IMG/VR virus record: IMGVR_UViG_3300031787_001061
Span: 1 to 20,020 of that record
Length of the DNA stretch: 20,020 nucleotides
Origin: a virus
Strand: one strand, 5' to 3'
Below, in pieces: positions 7,479 to 15,710 of the stretch (positions are counted from its first letter, which is position 1; every line of letters begins with the position of its first letter). Below the pieces are notes generated by a model. That model saw only the letters and a program-made list of their open reading frames with translations, did no database searches and had not been told where the DNA came from. Position numbers and translations under genes: made by a program.

Positions 7479-8618
7479 CTATGCAGTTGGGTCAACGGCT
7501 GCATCTGCGTAAGCAACTGCATCCTGCTCTTCCCATTGAATACCAAAGCGGACGAATACTGTGTATTCAATTGTATCCTTCTTTGGCTTGTACTCACGGT
7601 TTACCGTGATATCACGCTGGAAGCCCCAAACACGGTTTGCAGGGAATGTCAAATCGACATAATCTGCTGGGTAATAAGGTACTTCCATAACATCGACACC
7701 GAGAACACGAGTTGTACGTGCTCCACCGAATGTCTGTCCAACACCATCAAGGTATTGCTGACGATTACGCTCTGTACCGCCAGTACGTGGTGCAAACGCT
7801 TCAGCAATAGCATCAGCGAGTGTACCATTATTCTTAACAATTCCTTGGAAAGCATCTGTACCAGCATAGAACTTTAGGTTCTGCTTGACAGCACGATACT
7901 TACGTGGCATTGCAAGAATAATGTCCTGCATGACTTCTGTTGTCCAGTTGTCATCGGTTACAGTAACGAGTGCTTCGTGAGCATCTCCGTCATTCTGTAC
8001 CTTGTAGACGAAACCTTCCATGATTGAAAGGAAGTCGCCTGTTGAACCATCACCATTAATAGCGAGGTCTTCGATATCGTTAGCAAATGCATTGGTCATC
8101 AAGCGAACTAGATGATCTTCCAACGCACCTCCTTCAATATTGTCTTCAAGTGATTCTGTAGATACTTCCCAATCAAGACGAATCTTTTTGGTTGTAAGTT
8201 CTACCTTTGTGAATGTAGCACCTGTATTTGTGTAGTCATTGCTTGCCTGTGCAGCAGCACGGATTACACGCTCACCAACGTTAACCTTTTCGATTTCCAT
8301 GGTGTTTGCTCGCATTGTAACTCTACGACCATCCTTGGCGAGAACTGTTGCATCCCACACGTAGTCGATGAAGCGGCGAGCCTGCTCTGGCAAAAGAATA
8401 CCACCTGGAGTACCAGTTGGATTTACAGCGTTTGCGCCATCAGTATCGCCCCAATTTGGAGTTGCGATGTTACCAAGGTTTGCACCAATATTGCTTGTGG
8501 TTGGGTTAGTTGCTGTTGCACCACCGATTCCACCTGAAGCAAAAGAACCATCACCATCATGTTGATGTGCGACAGTTGGAGCGCCTGGGTAATTCTTTAC
8601 GATTTCTTGTTCCGACAT
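7479..8618 (-). CDS. major capsid protein (HK97 fold)
   Basis: A 379-residue protein beginning MSEQEIVKNY. The ATG at 8618 follows AGGAGG with eight bases between; the GTG at 8627 overlaps that site and is less likely. Residues 1-75 form a Gly/Thr/Asn-rich arm with an HQHDGDG motif. From about 75 the capsid core begins (GGILLPEQARRFIDYVW) and continues with features of HK97-like subunits: EKVNVGERVIRAA, KIRLDWEVSTESLEDN, and a P-domain or A-domain end with NRVWGFQRDITV and RFGIQWEEQDAVAYAD. The arm is not a helical delta domain, which agrees with a separate scaffold being fused to the protease. GC is higher than in the connector genes, as expected for a very abundant protein. It is followed by a hairpin and by the arm paralogue. 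Confidence 0.9.
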   Translation of the reverse strand: MSEQEIVKNYPGAPTVAHQHDGDGSFASGGIGGATATNPTTSNIGANLGNIATPNWGDTDGANAVNPTGTPGGILLPEQARRFIDYVWDATVLAKDGRRVTMRANTMEIEKVNVGERVIRAAAQASNDYTNTGATFTKVELTTKKIRLDWEVSTESLEDNIEGGALEDHLVRLMTNAFANDIEDLAINGDGSTGDFLSIMEGFVYKVQNDGDAHEALVTVTDDNWTTEVMQDIILAMPRKYRAVKQNLKFYAGTDAFQGIVKNNGTLADAIAEAFAPRTGGTERNRQQYLDGVGQTFGGARTTRVLGVDVMEVPYYPADYVDLTFPANRVWGFQRDITVNREYKPKKDTIEYTVFVRFGIQWEEQDAVAYADAAVDPTA

Positions 8619-8646
8619 ATTGTTCACCTCCTAGTGAATATACCTT

Positions 8647-9969
8647 TTATTTAAATAGGTCGGCATTTTTGAGGAAACGACCGCCCCATAGGGATTTTTG
8701 AGTTCTCACTTCTGAAAACTCCTGTACGATCTCGCCTAGATCGCCAGACTTGCGGAATGCGGTATCTTTTTCTACAAGATCTACTCGCTTTCCAAACTCA
8801 TTAAAAGTTCCCTTTACTTGGCTTACCTCATTTGCTACAGCCTTAACTTCGCCTGTAACTGTTTCAAGGGACTTTGTGATTGCTTCAACGTTAGCCTGCA
8901 TAGACTTAACTGTTTCAGCAAGATTGCTCAAGGCATTAGTAAGAGAATCATTAATATCAGCAACAGACTTTGCAATCTCTGCTGCAGTATCAACAACTGC
9001 ATCTACTGACTTTTCCGCTGCACTATCATCAACAGGAGCGTCTGCTACTGGTGCTGATTCTGCCACTGGCTCTGCAACAGGTGCTTCTGCAGGAACTTCT
9101 GCTGGAGCATCTACTAGAGCCTCTGCTACAGCATCTGCTGGAGCCTCTGGAGCAACCTCAACATTTTCAACTACTTCTGCTGCATCTGCAACTGGTGCAT
9201 CTACAACTTCCATTGTTTCTTCTGTCATAGGATTTTCCTCCTTTGTCATCTTAATTGTTCTAATGCCTTTTGCACTATCAACTAAGAACTTTACTGTTGT
9301 GATATCTTCTTGATCTTCAACAAACCCAATGTTTTGCATTGAGCAGTTGCAAGATGGACAACTTTCATCAGAATCTTTTGAAAGTCTTACGATATCATCT
9401 GTCTTGCACCAATAAACTGTATCAACAACTGCCTTTGCCAAATACCCGCCAAGTTGTCCCTTTTCAATAGAGATAACATTAGCAAATTGATTTGCTGGGT
9501 TGTCGACAAGCGATAGTTCGTGCAAGTCATACTCTTTAATTATACGCACTGATTTATCAATTTTTTCATCATACATGTCGTCAGACTTTGTAATGTTTCC
9601 ACCGATGGAAAAACCAGTCAAAGTTCCATCAAGTACTTTTTCCCAGGTATCTTGTGCACCTTTGGAGACGTATGCAGAAACATAAACTCCGCTATAAAAC
9701 TTTTTAGCCTGTGGATCAAAATAACGATCCTCTTTAAAAGAAACAACCTTACCGACAGCACTGGGTTGATGCATTTCACGAAGGTTGCCACGGAATTTCT
9801 TAAATGCCTCTATACTTGCTTCTGTCGTGACAATATCACCTTGCTTATCTATATTATCTAGAGTAGCAAAACCAGAAACAATACGACGTTCTTGATCTAC
9901 TTTGCCAATGGGCATTGAAAAGCGAACATTGTCGCCATCAGTAACCCAGTGTGCTTTATTTATAGTCAT
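8647..9969 (-). CDS. prohead protease (XkdF/U35-like) fused to scaffold-like coiled coil
   Basis: A 440-residue protein beginning MTINKAHWVT. Residues about 15-172 are a prohead protease of the HK97/XkdF type: REMHQPSAVG carries the likely catalytic His67, GFSIGG the likely Ser121, and HELSLVDNPAN (150-160) is the conserved end motif. Residues 188-209 contain Cys188, Cys204, Cys207 and Cys209 in a zinc-knuckle-like pattern. Residues about 250-320 are a low-complexity linker of Ala, Pro, Val and Glu. Residues about 325-405 are a predicted coiled coil (LTNALSNLAETVKSM) like a scaffold or delta domain. It would guide capsid assembly and then cleave it. The ATG has no ribosome binding site; an extended -10 motif lies nine bases upstream, so a nearly leaderless message is likely. 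It lies between portal and capsid genes, as expected. Confidence 0.83.
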   Translation of the reverse strand: MTINKAHWVTDGDNVRFSMPIGKVDQERRIVSGFATLDNIDKQGDIVTTEASIEAFKKFRGNLREMHQPSAVGKVVSFKEDRYFDPQAKKFYSGVYVSAYVSKGAQDTWEKVLDGTLTGFSIGGNITKSDDMYDEKIDKSVRIIKEYDLHELSLVDNPANQFANVISIEKGQLGGYLAKAVVDTVYWCKTDDIVRLSKDSDESCPSCNCSMQNIGFVEDQEDITTVKFLVDSAKGIRTIKMTKEENPMTEETMEVVDAPVADAAEVVENVEVAPEAPADAVAEALVDAPAEVPAEAPVAEPVAESAPVADAPVDDSAAEKSVDAVVDTAAEIAKSVADINDSLTNALSNLAETVKSMQANVEAITKSLETVTGEVKAVANEVSQVKGTFNEFGKRVDLVEKDTAFRKSGDLGEIVQEFSEVRTQKSLWGGRFLKNADLFK

Positions 9970-9978
9970 GGCAGTATT

Positions 9979-9987
9979 ATTATAGCA
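9979..9987 (-). promoter_or_regulatory. extended -10 promoter candidate (near-leaderless) for protease/scaffold gene
   Basis: The minus strand reads TGCTATAAT, then nine bases (AATACTGCC), then ATG at 9969. With a start point seven to nine bases after the -10, the leader would be zero to two bases. No Shine-Dalgarno sequence is present. A TTGAGA occurs upstream but at 20 bases, too far for a normal -35. Confidence 0.5.
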
Positions 9988-10002
9988 TTTGTTTATAATG
10001 CT
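9984..10002. repeat. inverted repeat overlapping the promoter
   Basis: Perfect 6-bp arms AGCATT and AATGCT around a 7-base spacer. One arm overlaps the TGC of the extended -10 motif, so a bound protein could compete with RNA polymerase. A second short palindrome, CTCAAT/ATTGAG, spans the portal stop codon at 10006-10018. Both are short and AT-rich and may be chance. Confidence 0.25.
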
Positions 10003-10010
10003 TTTCTCAA

Positions 10011-11654
10011 TTATTGAGACGCTCTTCCTTCACCTTGTGGATTTCTTCCAGAGATAGTTGTAGGAGAGTCTGATTCATTATTGGCTCTTTCTGCATCCCT
10101 TTCTCTGTTACCCGCCAAGTTTGCCCTAGCGTCTGTTGCCTGTCGTGGACTCATTGTAAATGGGTCATCTCCATCTGGACGCTGTGACATATTTAGCATT
10201 TCACGAGCCTCATTAGGAGTAATAACCTGAGTCTTGACATAACGTTCAATAATCTGAGATTGAGCAATTTCATCTGTAAGAGTCAATTCATTGAATTTAA
10301 GTTCAAGAATATCAGTCTTTTCTTTAATAATCTTATTTACAATCTTTTCTAGATGACGCTGTGCTGGACGTGATACCTGCTCTTTGAATGTTCTGTCTTG
10401 TGACAAAGCAGCAGCGATAGCAGCCGAATCAGATCCTCCAAGTTTTGAAATAGGTACTTGGTGAGCAACTAAAATATCATCACGATTTTGTTTACGATAT
10501 TTTTCAAATGATCCTTCTTGAACACCGTTTTCAATAGGCTGCATACTAAACTCAACCTTATTTCCATCTGTATCTCCAGGAAGTGGGATATATAGCGTTC
10601 TGTGGTTTTGCCCCTTTAGTCCTGTTTGCATAAAACGGAACATCTTATCTTCAGCATCAGCAGAGAGTTTTGCACCCTTTACTGTAATAATATATCTTGG
10701 TACCGCCTTGTTTTGGAAGTAATCAATATTATATTGAGCAGCAAGAGAGTCTCCAACAAGTGAAGAAACTGCAGATAGAATATCTGGAACGCCATAAAAT
10801 GTGTTAAGTGGAGAGTATTGCTTGAAATGTAGAATCTCATTAGGACGTGGATCTGCAGTAAGCGGATTTATATTAGTTGCCCCAAAGTTTCTAAAATATA
10901 CTAACTTCTGACCAATAATCTGTACAAACCCATCACGTAAACGACGAACACGAACTGTGGTTGCTGGAATATGTCCAACATATCCAATTTCTCCAGTTAC
11001 TGTACGACCAATTTCAAGGAATCCATTTCCTGTGGCCTGAACATCTGTATAAAACTTTTCCATTGTTTGCTGGAAAGTATCCTCATCATTTAATGATTCT
11101 AGCCAGTCACGAACCTCTAGTTTCATACGCTCAACACGACGACGAGCACGGTCAACAGCCTCATCATCATCGTTCATCTCAAAACGCAACATTGTGCGAT
11201 CTGTCAAATCAAACTTGTATCCAAGACCAACAACATTTTCTACCTTAGCATCAATAGCAGCATGATTAGCAAAAGATGTATCATAATAACTTGCTAGTTC
11301 ATATAGATTGTATGGTGGTGTAATAACATCAAATAGACCATAGCCATTTTGATATACCGTTCCAGGATTAATCTGTTTTGACTGTGCACCCTCTTTACCA
11401 GAAGCAAAAGCATTTGCATCATTTAGGTATTGTGGGGTTGGATTAATTGCTGGGTAGCGTGGATTATAACTATCCATTGGCAAAGTATATTTAGCCATAT
11501 TTCTAGTTGTTCTACGCTTAAAGTTTGTATCCATTCCAGACAAGTCTTTTAGTTGATCCCATGACTTTAAAAATGGATCATTCTCAATAAACTGATTATT
11601 ATCTGTATACTCAGTATTTAGACTTGCTTGAATATATTCAAATTCTCTATCCAT
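10011..11654 (-). CDS. portal protein (PBSX XkdE-like)
   Basis: A 547-residue protein beginning MDREFEYIQA. The ATG overlaps the end of the upstream gene by eight bases, so translation is coupled. Portal features include the N-terminal region with PPYNLYELASYYDTSFANHA (about 112-131), a wing region (IDAKVENVVGLGY), the YSPLNTFYGVPDILSAV motif that leads into the stem, LAAQYNIDYFQNKAVPRYII, and a clip or crown end. The PBSX/XkdE-type pattern HQVPISKLGG is present. The C-terminal 60 residues are polar and probably disordered (RANLAGNRERDAERANNESD). Twelve copies would form the DNA channel at one capsid vertex. The gene precedes the protease and capsid genes as in most tailed phages; no terminase is visible in this window. 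Confidence 0.9.
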   Translation of the reverse strand: MDREFEYIQASLNTEYTDNNQFIENDPFLKSWDQLKDLSGMDTNFKRRTTRNMAKYTLPMDSYNPRYPAINPTPQYLNDANAFASGKEGAQSKQINPGTVYQNGYGLFDVITPPYNLYELASYYDTSFANHAAIDAKVENVVGLGYKFDLTDRTMLRFEMNDDDEAVDRARRRVERMKLEVRDWLESLNDEDTFQQTMEKFYTDVQATGNGFLEIGRTVTGEIGYVGHIPATTVRVRRLRDGFVQIIGQKLVYFRNFGATNINPLTADPRPNEILHFKQYSPLNTFYGVPDILSAVSSLVGDSLAAQYNIDYFQNKAVPRYIITVKGAKLSADAEDKMFRFMQTGLKGQNHRTLYIPLPGDTDGNKVEFSMQPIENGVQEGSFEKYRKQNRDDILVAHQVPISKLGGSDSAAIAAALSQDRTFKEQVSRPAQRHLEKIVNKIIKEKTDILELKFNELTLTDEIAQSQIIERYVKTQVITPNEAREMLNMSQRPDGDDPFTMSPRQATDARANLAGNRERDAERANNESDSPTTISGRNPQGEGRASQ

Positions 11655-12057
11655 TTTCGTATATATCTCTTCCGTGTGTCTTTAATGTTTGTTGTGCGGC
11701 ATGAATAGCACCAAGATCGTTTAGAGAAGGAATCATTCCTTGCTTAAACCTATCCATTTGCTCACTATGCTCTTCTTCACTAATTCTTGTAAGGCCTGCT
11801 ACAAATACCGCCTGACCTTCGCCATCATCTCCATAATGTAGTGCTGCCTGCTTTAATTTTGCAATTTGGCTAATATCGCCACGGAGAGAGGGTATGTTCA
11901 AAATACTACCATTGCCATCAGTAAACCACTTACCATCAGCCTTTTTATAAACATAAAGACCCCAGTTATAGTCCTTCTCAATAACCTTACGACGGACATT
12001 ACCTACAATAGGTTTACCAGTTTTTGGGTTGATCAATGGATTATTTTTAGAACTCAT
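11647..12057 (-). CDS. 136-residue protein of unknown function next to portal
   Basis: The product begins MSSKNNPLINPKTGKP and I do not recognise a family. Residues about 1-25 are polar and rich in Lys and Asn; about 30-50 contain YNWGLYVYKKADGKWF and look beta-stranded; from about 65 it is helical (ISQIAKLKQAALHYG, then QGMIPSLNDLGAIHAAQQTL). An upstream in-frame start at 12105 overlaps the preceding gene, but the ATG at 12057 is preferred because a TGCTATACT element ends six bases before it and there is no Shine-Dalgarno sequence at either. Its last codons overlap the portal start by eight bases, so the two are probably translated together. A role in packaging or portal assembly is only a guess from position. 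Confidence 0.65.
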   Translation of the reverse strand: MSSKNNPLINPKTGKPIVGNVRRKVIEKDYNWGLYVYKKADGKWFTDGNGSILNIPSLRGDISQIAKLKQAALHYGDDGEGQAVFVAGLTRISEEEHSEQMDRFKQGMIPSLNDLGAIHAAQQTLKTHGRDIYENG

Positions 12058-12063
12058 ACCATA

Positions 12064-12072
12064 AGTATAGCA
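12064..12072 (-). promoter_or_regulatory. extended -10 promoter candidate (leaderless) for 136-residue gene and portal
   Basis: The minus strand reads TGCTATACT followed by six bases (TATGGT) and ATG at 12057. The predicted start point falls on or next to the start codon. It would begin a transcript carrying the small gene and the portal. Confidence 0.5.
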
Positions 12073-12074
12073 GA

Positions 12075-15000
12075 TTATACTGGTGTTGCGACATTGGTTG
12101 ACCAAAGTACCTGAGAATATACGCTCAAGTTGTTCGGTTCAATACTAAGACCCTGATCATCATCAATAATAATCTTGTTTGTACCAATATATGTCTTATA
12201 AACATCTGATGGGTCTACACCATAAAGTTCTGAGGAAGAAATAATTAATACACCTTCCCATGTATAACTATTTAACCAGTAATCCCAGTCAAAACTGGTC
12301 AATCCATCAGACTGAACTCTTAGCCAAGGTCTAGTAAGATTACTTTGTACTTGCTGTAGATTATTAGCCTGATAGTATGCAATGTTATTAAATACCAACG
12401 GTCCATTAAGATTAATACCGCCAAGATATAAATCAAAGTTTAGGGCTGTTGCAAATGATACCCCAAGAACGCCCCATTCCTTTAATGTTAGCACTGGCTC
12501 TCTTACCAATACACCATTCCAATAATATGCAAGACCATTAAATGCTAAACCAGTATTTAGACTTTTTGCAAATACTCTCGCCCTAGCACCATCTTCTCCA
12601 AGAGCCTCCATAAAGAACTTAATAGTGTCACCTTTATATTCAATTTCAAATAATTCTGTTTCTGCAAGTGGGAATCTATCTAAATCTGAACGCATCCACA
12701 CCTGCATAGCGCTTACACGGTAGTTATCTGAAATAGTTTTATTAATTGGAATAGCGATACCACGACTATTTTGTGGGTCATACTGTCCACGAATTTCAAT
12801 TCCAGATGTTCTATTCAGATAAAGGTATGGTGTACTACCCTTATAAATGCTAAATGGATTTTTAGCCTTATAGTCATAGTAAAGGCCAGCACGTGTGTAT
12901 GGGAATAGATCAACTCCGAATCTAGTTCCTACTGGATTAAATGAGTTATCATTAAATGCTTGCGATGCAAGTTCAAGTCTACGAAGCGTAATAGGCTTTG
13001 TCAAGATACCACGGATATTGAACTCTAAATGATACACAATTGCAAGTTTATTAAAGTCAACTGATTTATTTGGATAAACAAGAGTATTATCAACTACCTC
13101 AAACTTTGTAACATCCCAGTTTGTATATTCTGAAATATCAATAATAGATCCTTCTTTTGGCGGCTCTATGTGTGTAAACGCTGACTGCGGTGCGTTTGCC
13201 CCTTCTGCAATATATTGGAAAGTAAGATAACTTCTAATTGACGCTTCTGAGGTATCATATTCATAGAACTTAATAGATTTTGATTCCATATCTTCATAGT
13301 TATTCCAGCCAGTAAATAGGTAGTTATCTAAGTCATTATATGTTCTTTGAACTGGATGACCGTATTCTTGGAATAAATCTTCATATGTCCAGGAAGATGT
13401 TTCTTCACCCTCAAGTAATTTTGATGGTTTAGGATAGCCAATATTAAATTGAATAAAGTCTAAGTCGTAATATGAAGCAGCGTCCTGATTAGTAACAAAT
13501 TGACCAAAATATGATAATGGTAAATAATCTTCCCAATACCCCGCAACTCCAATATCTAAGTAATATGTGTCATAGGCTTCTGTTGGCAGCAGCGTATAAC
13601 TTGCTGTATGGGCAAGAAGCGCTAAAGCATTAGCAGATTCAGCAGAACCAGTTGCTAAATAACTATCAAGAATTGCAGTGCCATTTGTTTCAAAATGGTC
13701 TTCAATTTCAAATGCATTATATGAAGTAGATAATCCTACGGAATAAATCTTCCCAGTAAACTGATAGTTGCCAGTCTCATCTCCACCAACATACATCTTT
13801 AGTCCATTTTGATTACCAAAGAATGCAGCAACATTACCGCCAAAATAGTTAGAAAGTGCCTGAATCTGAATACCAGCGGCATACTTTTCATCTTGTACAA
13901 TTATGTCTGTTGTATAAATTTCTTCTTCTACTCCATTAAATGTTAGGTAGTAATGGACTTCATCAAGATCTTTTCTAATACTGAAAGAATTGCCTGTTAG
14001 CGGGTTATAAATCTTAAAAAGAGTTTCTTCTGTTAAAAGGTCATCAGATGAAAATACTCCGTATATGCTATGAATACCATCATTAATAATATTAAATCTA
14101 GGGAAATTAAAATATGACTGAACTGATACCCACGATGTATTTGGTCTAAAGGTTATAAAGGTATCATCATTAGGATCTTGAATGGCCTGATTATCATCAT
14201 ATAATTCTTGTAGTGTTTTTGTTTCCGTGCTAATTTCTGGTAAAGAGTAGTTTGGTGTTGTAATTGATGTTTCTGTTGTTACAAGATTATCAAACGTACC
14301 CTGATCCCATCTGGCAAAATCTGGGTAATTATAATTAGCAGTATAGTCTGCAAATGGATAATCTATAAAAGCCTGTGTTCCTCCATAAGCAGAGTTGATT
14401 GCTTCTGGAGACAAAACTCCTTGTCCATAAACCCAACGACGCTTTGCAACACTTACTGCAACTGAATACGGATAGATTGCAATACAGTCTAATTCAATTG
14501 GGCTTACCTCTTCATATGCATAAAATCCTAGCCAGTCCTGATCATCTCCACTATTATTAAGAATGTCTGGCAAATCTAAAGTATCTGTATTAATATTTAA
14601 GGAAATAACTTCTTCTCCATTTATTAATACTGTTGCATTATTTCTAATGATACGAACATGCACTAGCATTGGTCTAAACCACTCACCAACGAAGTGAGAA
14701 GCAAATGTATTTCCAATTACTAAAGTTAAAAAACCACCCTCAATATAAAGACCATCTGTTGATGATATTGGACCAAAAATTCTTTTAGGAGCAAAAGTGT
14801 TTGAATTTACTCTCATCCAAAACTCAACAGTATATTCTTTAAATTGTCCTGCTTTATTTAAAAACCCTTTTCCAGGAATAATTAAAGATGGCTCTCCACC
14901 ATTTTCTCTTAGCCTTGTAATATTTGATGCTCCATAAACCATTGGCAACGCAGTATTACGAGCCTTAAGATTATTGCTTGAAACTAAATAGTATCCCACA

Positions 15001-15683
15001 TCCCCACCTAGACCATATGGGTCAGCAGGTATACACTCTAAAGTTGTTAGTGGAATATTTGATGGTAATGAAATTGGAGTGACTCCAAGAGATGTTGTAT
15101 TAAAATCTTCAGACCATTGTCCAAGCGTTATTCCATTAGTATAAAATACATAATCTGATGTTGATCCGCCTTGATCATATGTAAACTCTAATACAATTCT
15201 TAAATCTGTATCTTCATCTGGAATATCAAATGTGCCAGAAACAAAGCCCCATGCTTCAAAAATATTAGTATCAAATGTTTTTACTCTTTGTATGATTTGA
15301 GATGATGTTGTATCTGTATATTGATACCCGATTGATACTGAAGTTAAATATGCGCTTTGAGAATAAAAATATGCGCCAATACAAAATGTTTTAAGGGTCT
15401 GGTCTAAATCTGTAAAATTAACAATATTAGGACTTACGCATAGTACACTGCCAGAACTTACTGCAGGAACATCTCCATCTATCTCAGTTGTTACGCTATC
15501 TGGAAATGGCTCATTTACGACTGAAGAAGTTGTTGCTGTTCCATCTGTGATTGTCCAAAGACTAACATTTCTATCTGTTTCATCAACAAGGCTAATATAA
15601 TCAGCACTGTCATCTAATGCCCACATGATGGTGGGATGTTCCGCAAAGATTTTTTCTGCGTATAAATTAGATGGGGTAGTCAT
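12075..15683 (-). CDS. large LamG-like surface/tail protein
   Basis: A 1202-residue protein beginning MTTPSNLYAEKIFAEHPTIM. The opening, with the following WALDD and SLVDE, resembles a family of large phage structural proteins that carry laminin-G/concanavalin-like domains. I see three likely jelly-roll modules: about residues 280-410 (YTVEFWMRVNS, LVHVRIIRNNATVLINGEE), about 535-660 (YLTFNGVEEEIY, YQFTGKIYSVGL) and about 985-1100 (QVWMRSDLDRFPL, FDLYLGGINLNG). The composition is rich in Tyr, Asn, Asp and Ser and poor in Cys. Such domains bind sugars, so adsorption to the host surface or virion decoration is plausible. The ATG has AGGAG six bases upstream. It lies between the reductase and the portal, away from the tape measure gene where most tail fibres are found. 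Role inferred from domains. Confidence 0.75.
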   Translation of the reverse strand: MTTPSNLYAEKIFAEHPTIMWALDDSADYISLVDETDRNVSLWTITDGTATTSSVVNEPFPDSVTTEIDGDVPAVSSGSVLCVSPNIVNFTDLDQTLKTFCIGAYFYSQSAYLTSVSIGYQYTDTTSSQIIQRVKTFDTNIFEAWGFVSGTFDIPDEDTDLRIVLEFTYDQGGSTSDYVFYTNGITLGQWSEDFNTTSLGVTPISLPSNIPLTTLECIPADPYGLGGDVGYYLVSSNNLKARNTALPMVYGASNITRLRENGGEPSLIIPGKGFLNKAGQFKEYTVEFWMRVNSNTFAPKRIFGPISSTDGLYIEGGFLTLVIGNTFASHFVGEWFRPMLVHVRIIRNNATVLINGEEVISLNINTDTLDLPDILNNSGDDQDWLGFYAYEEVSPIELDCIAIYPYSVAVSVAKRRWVYGQGVLSPEAINSAYGGTQAFIDYPFADYTANYNYPDFARWDQGTFDNLVTTETSITTPNYSLPEISTETKTLQELYDDNQAIQDPNDDTFITFRPNTSWVSVQSYFNFPRFNIINDGIHSIYGVFSSDDLLTEETLFKIYNPLTGNSFSIRKDLDEVHYYLTFNGVEEEIYTTDIIVQDEKYAAGIQIQALSNYFGGNVAAFFGNQNGLKMYVGGDETGNYQFTGKIYSVGLSTSYNAFEIEDHFETNGTAILDSYLATGSAESANALALLAHTASYTLLPTEAYDTYYLDIGVAGYWEDYLPLSYFGQFVTNQDAASYYDLDFIQFNIGYPKPSKLLEGEETSSWTYEDLFQEYGHPVQRTYNDLDNYLFTGWNNYEDMESKSIKFYEYDTSEASIRSYLTFQYIAEGANAPQSAFTHIEPPKEGSIIDISEYTNWDVTKFEVVDNTLVYPNKSVDFNKLAIVYHLEFNIRGILTKPITLRRLELASQAFNDNSFNPVGTRFGVDLFPYTRAGLYYDYKAKNPFSIYKGSTPYLYLNRTSGIEIRGQYDPQNSRGIAIPINKTISDNYRVSAMQVWMRSDLDRFPLAETELFEIEYKGDTIKFFMEALGEDGARARVFAKSLNTGLAFNGLAYYWNGVLVREPVLTLKEWGVLGVSFATALNFDLYLGGINLNGPLVFNNIAYYQANNLQQVQSNLTRPWLRVQSDGLTSFDWDYWLNSYTWEGVLIISSSELYGVDPSDVYKTYIGTNKIIIDDDQGLSIEPNNLSVYSQVLWSTNVATPV

Positions 15684-15700
15684 TAATATCTCCTACCCCA

Positions 15701-15709
15701 ATTATAGCA
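15701..15709 (-). promoter_or_regulatory. extended -10 promoter candidate for LamG-like gene
   Basis: The minus strand reads TGCTATAAT, 17 bases before the ATG at 15683. The bases in between hold GGGGTAGGAG, so the leader would be about 11 bases and begin almost at the ribosome binding site. No -35 match was found. It overlaps the region just after the reductase stop at 15711. Confidence 0.5.
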
Positions 15710-15710
15710 G

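Noticed and set aside
8750-9313. 187-codon open frame on the plus strand, rich in Ala, Ser and Thr
   Set aside because: It is the antisense of the low-complexity Ala/Pro/Val/Glu linker and coiled coil of the protease/scaffold gene; no ribosome binding site and no family-like features.
10006-10018. CTCAAT/ATTGAG palindrome as terminator of the portal gene
   Set aside because: The spacer is one base, so a hairpin would have too few pairs left, and no T-run follows on the coding strand.
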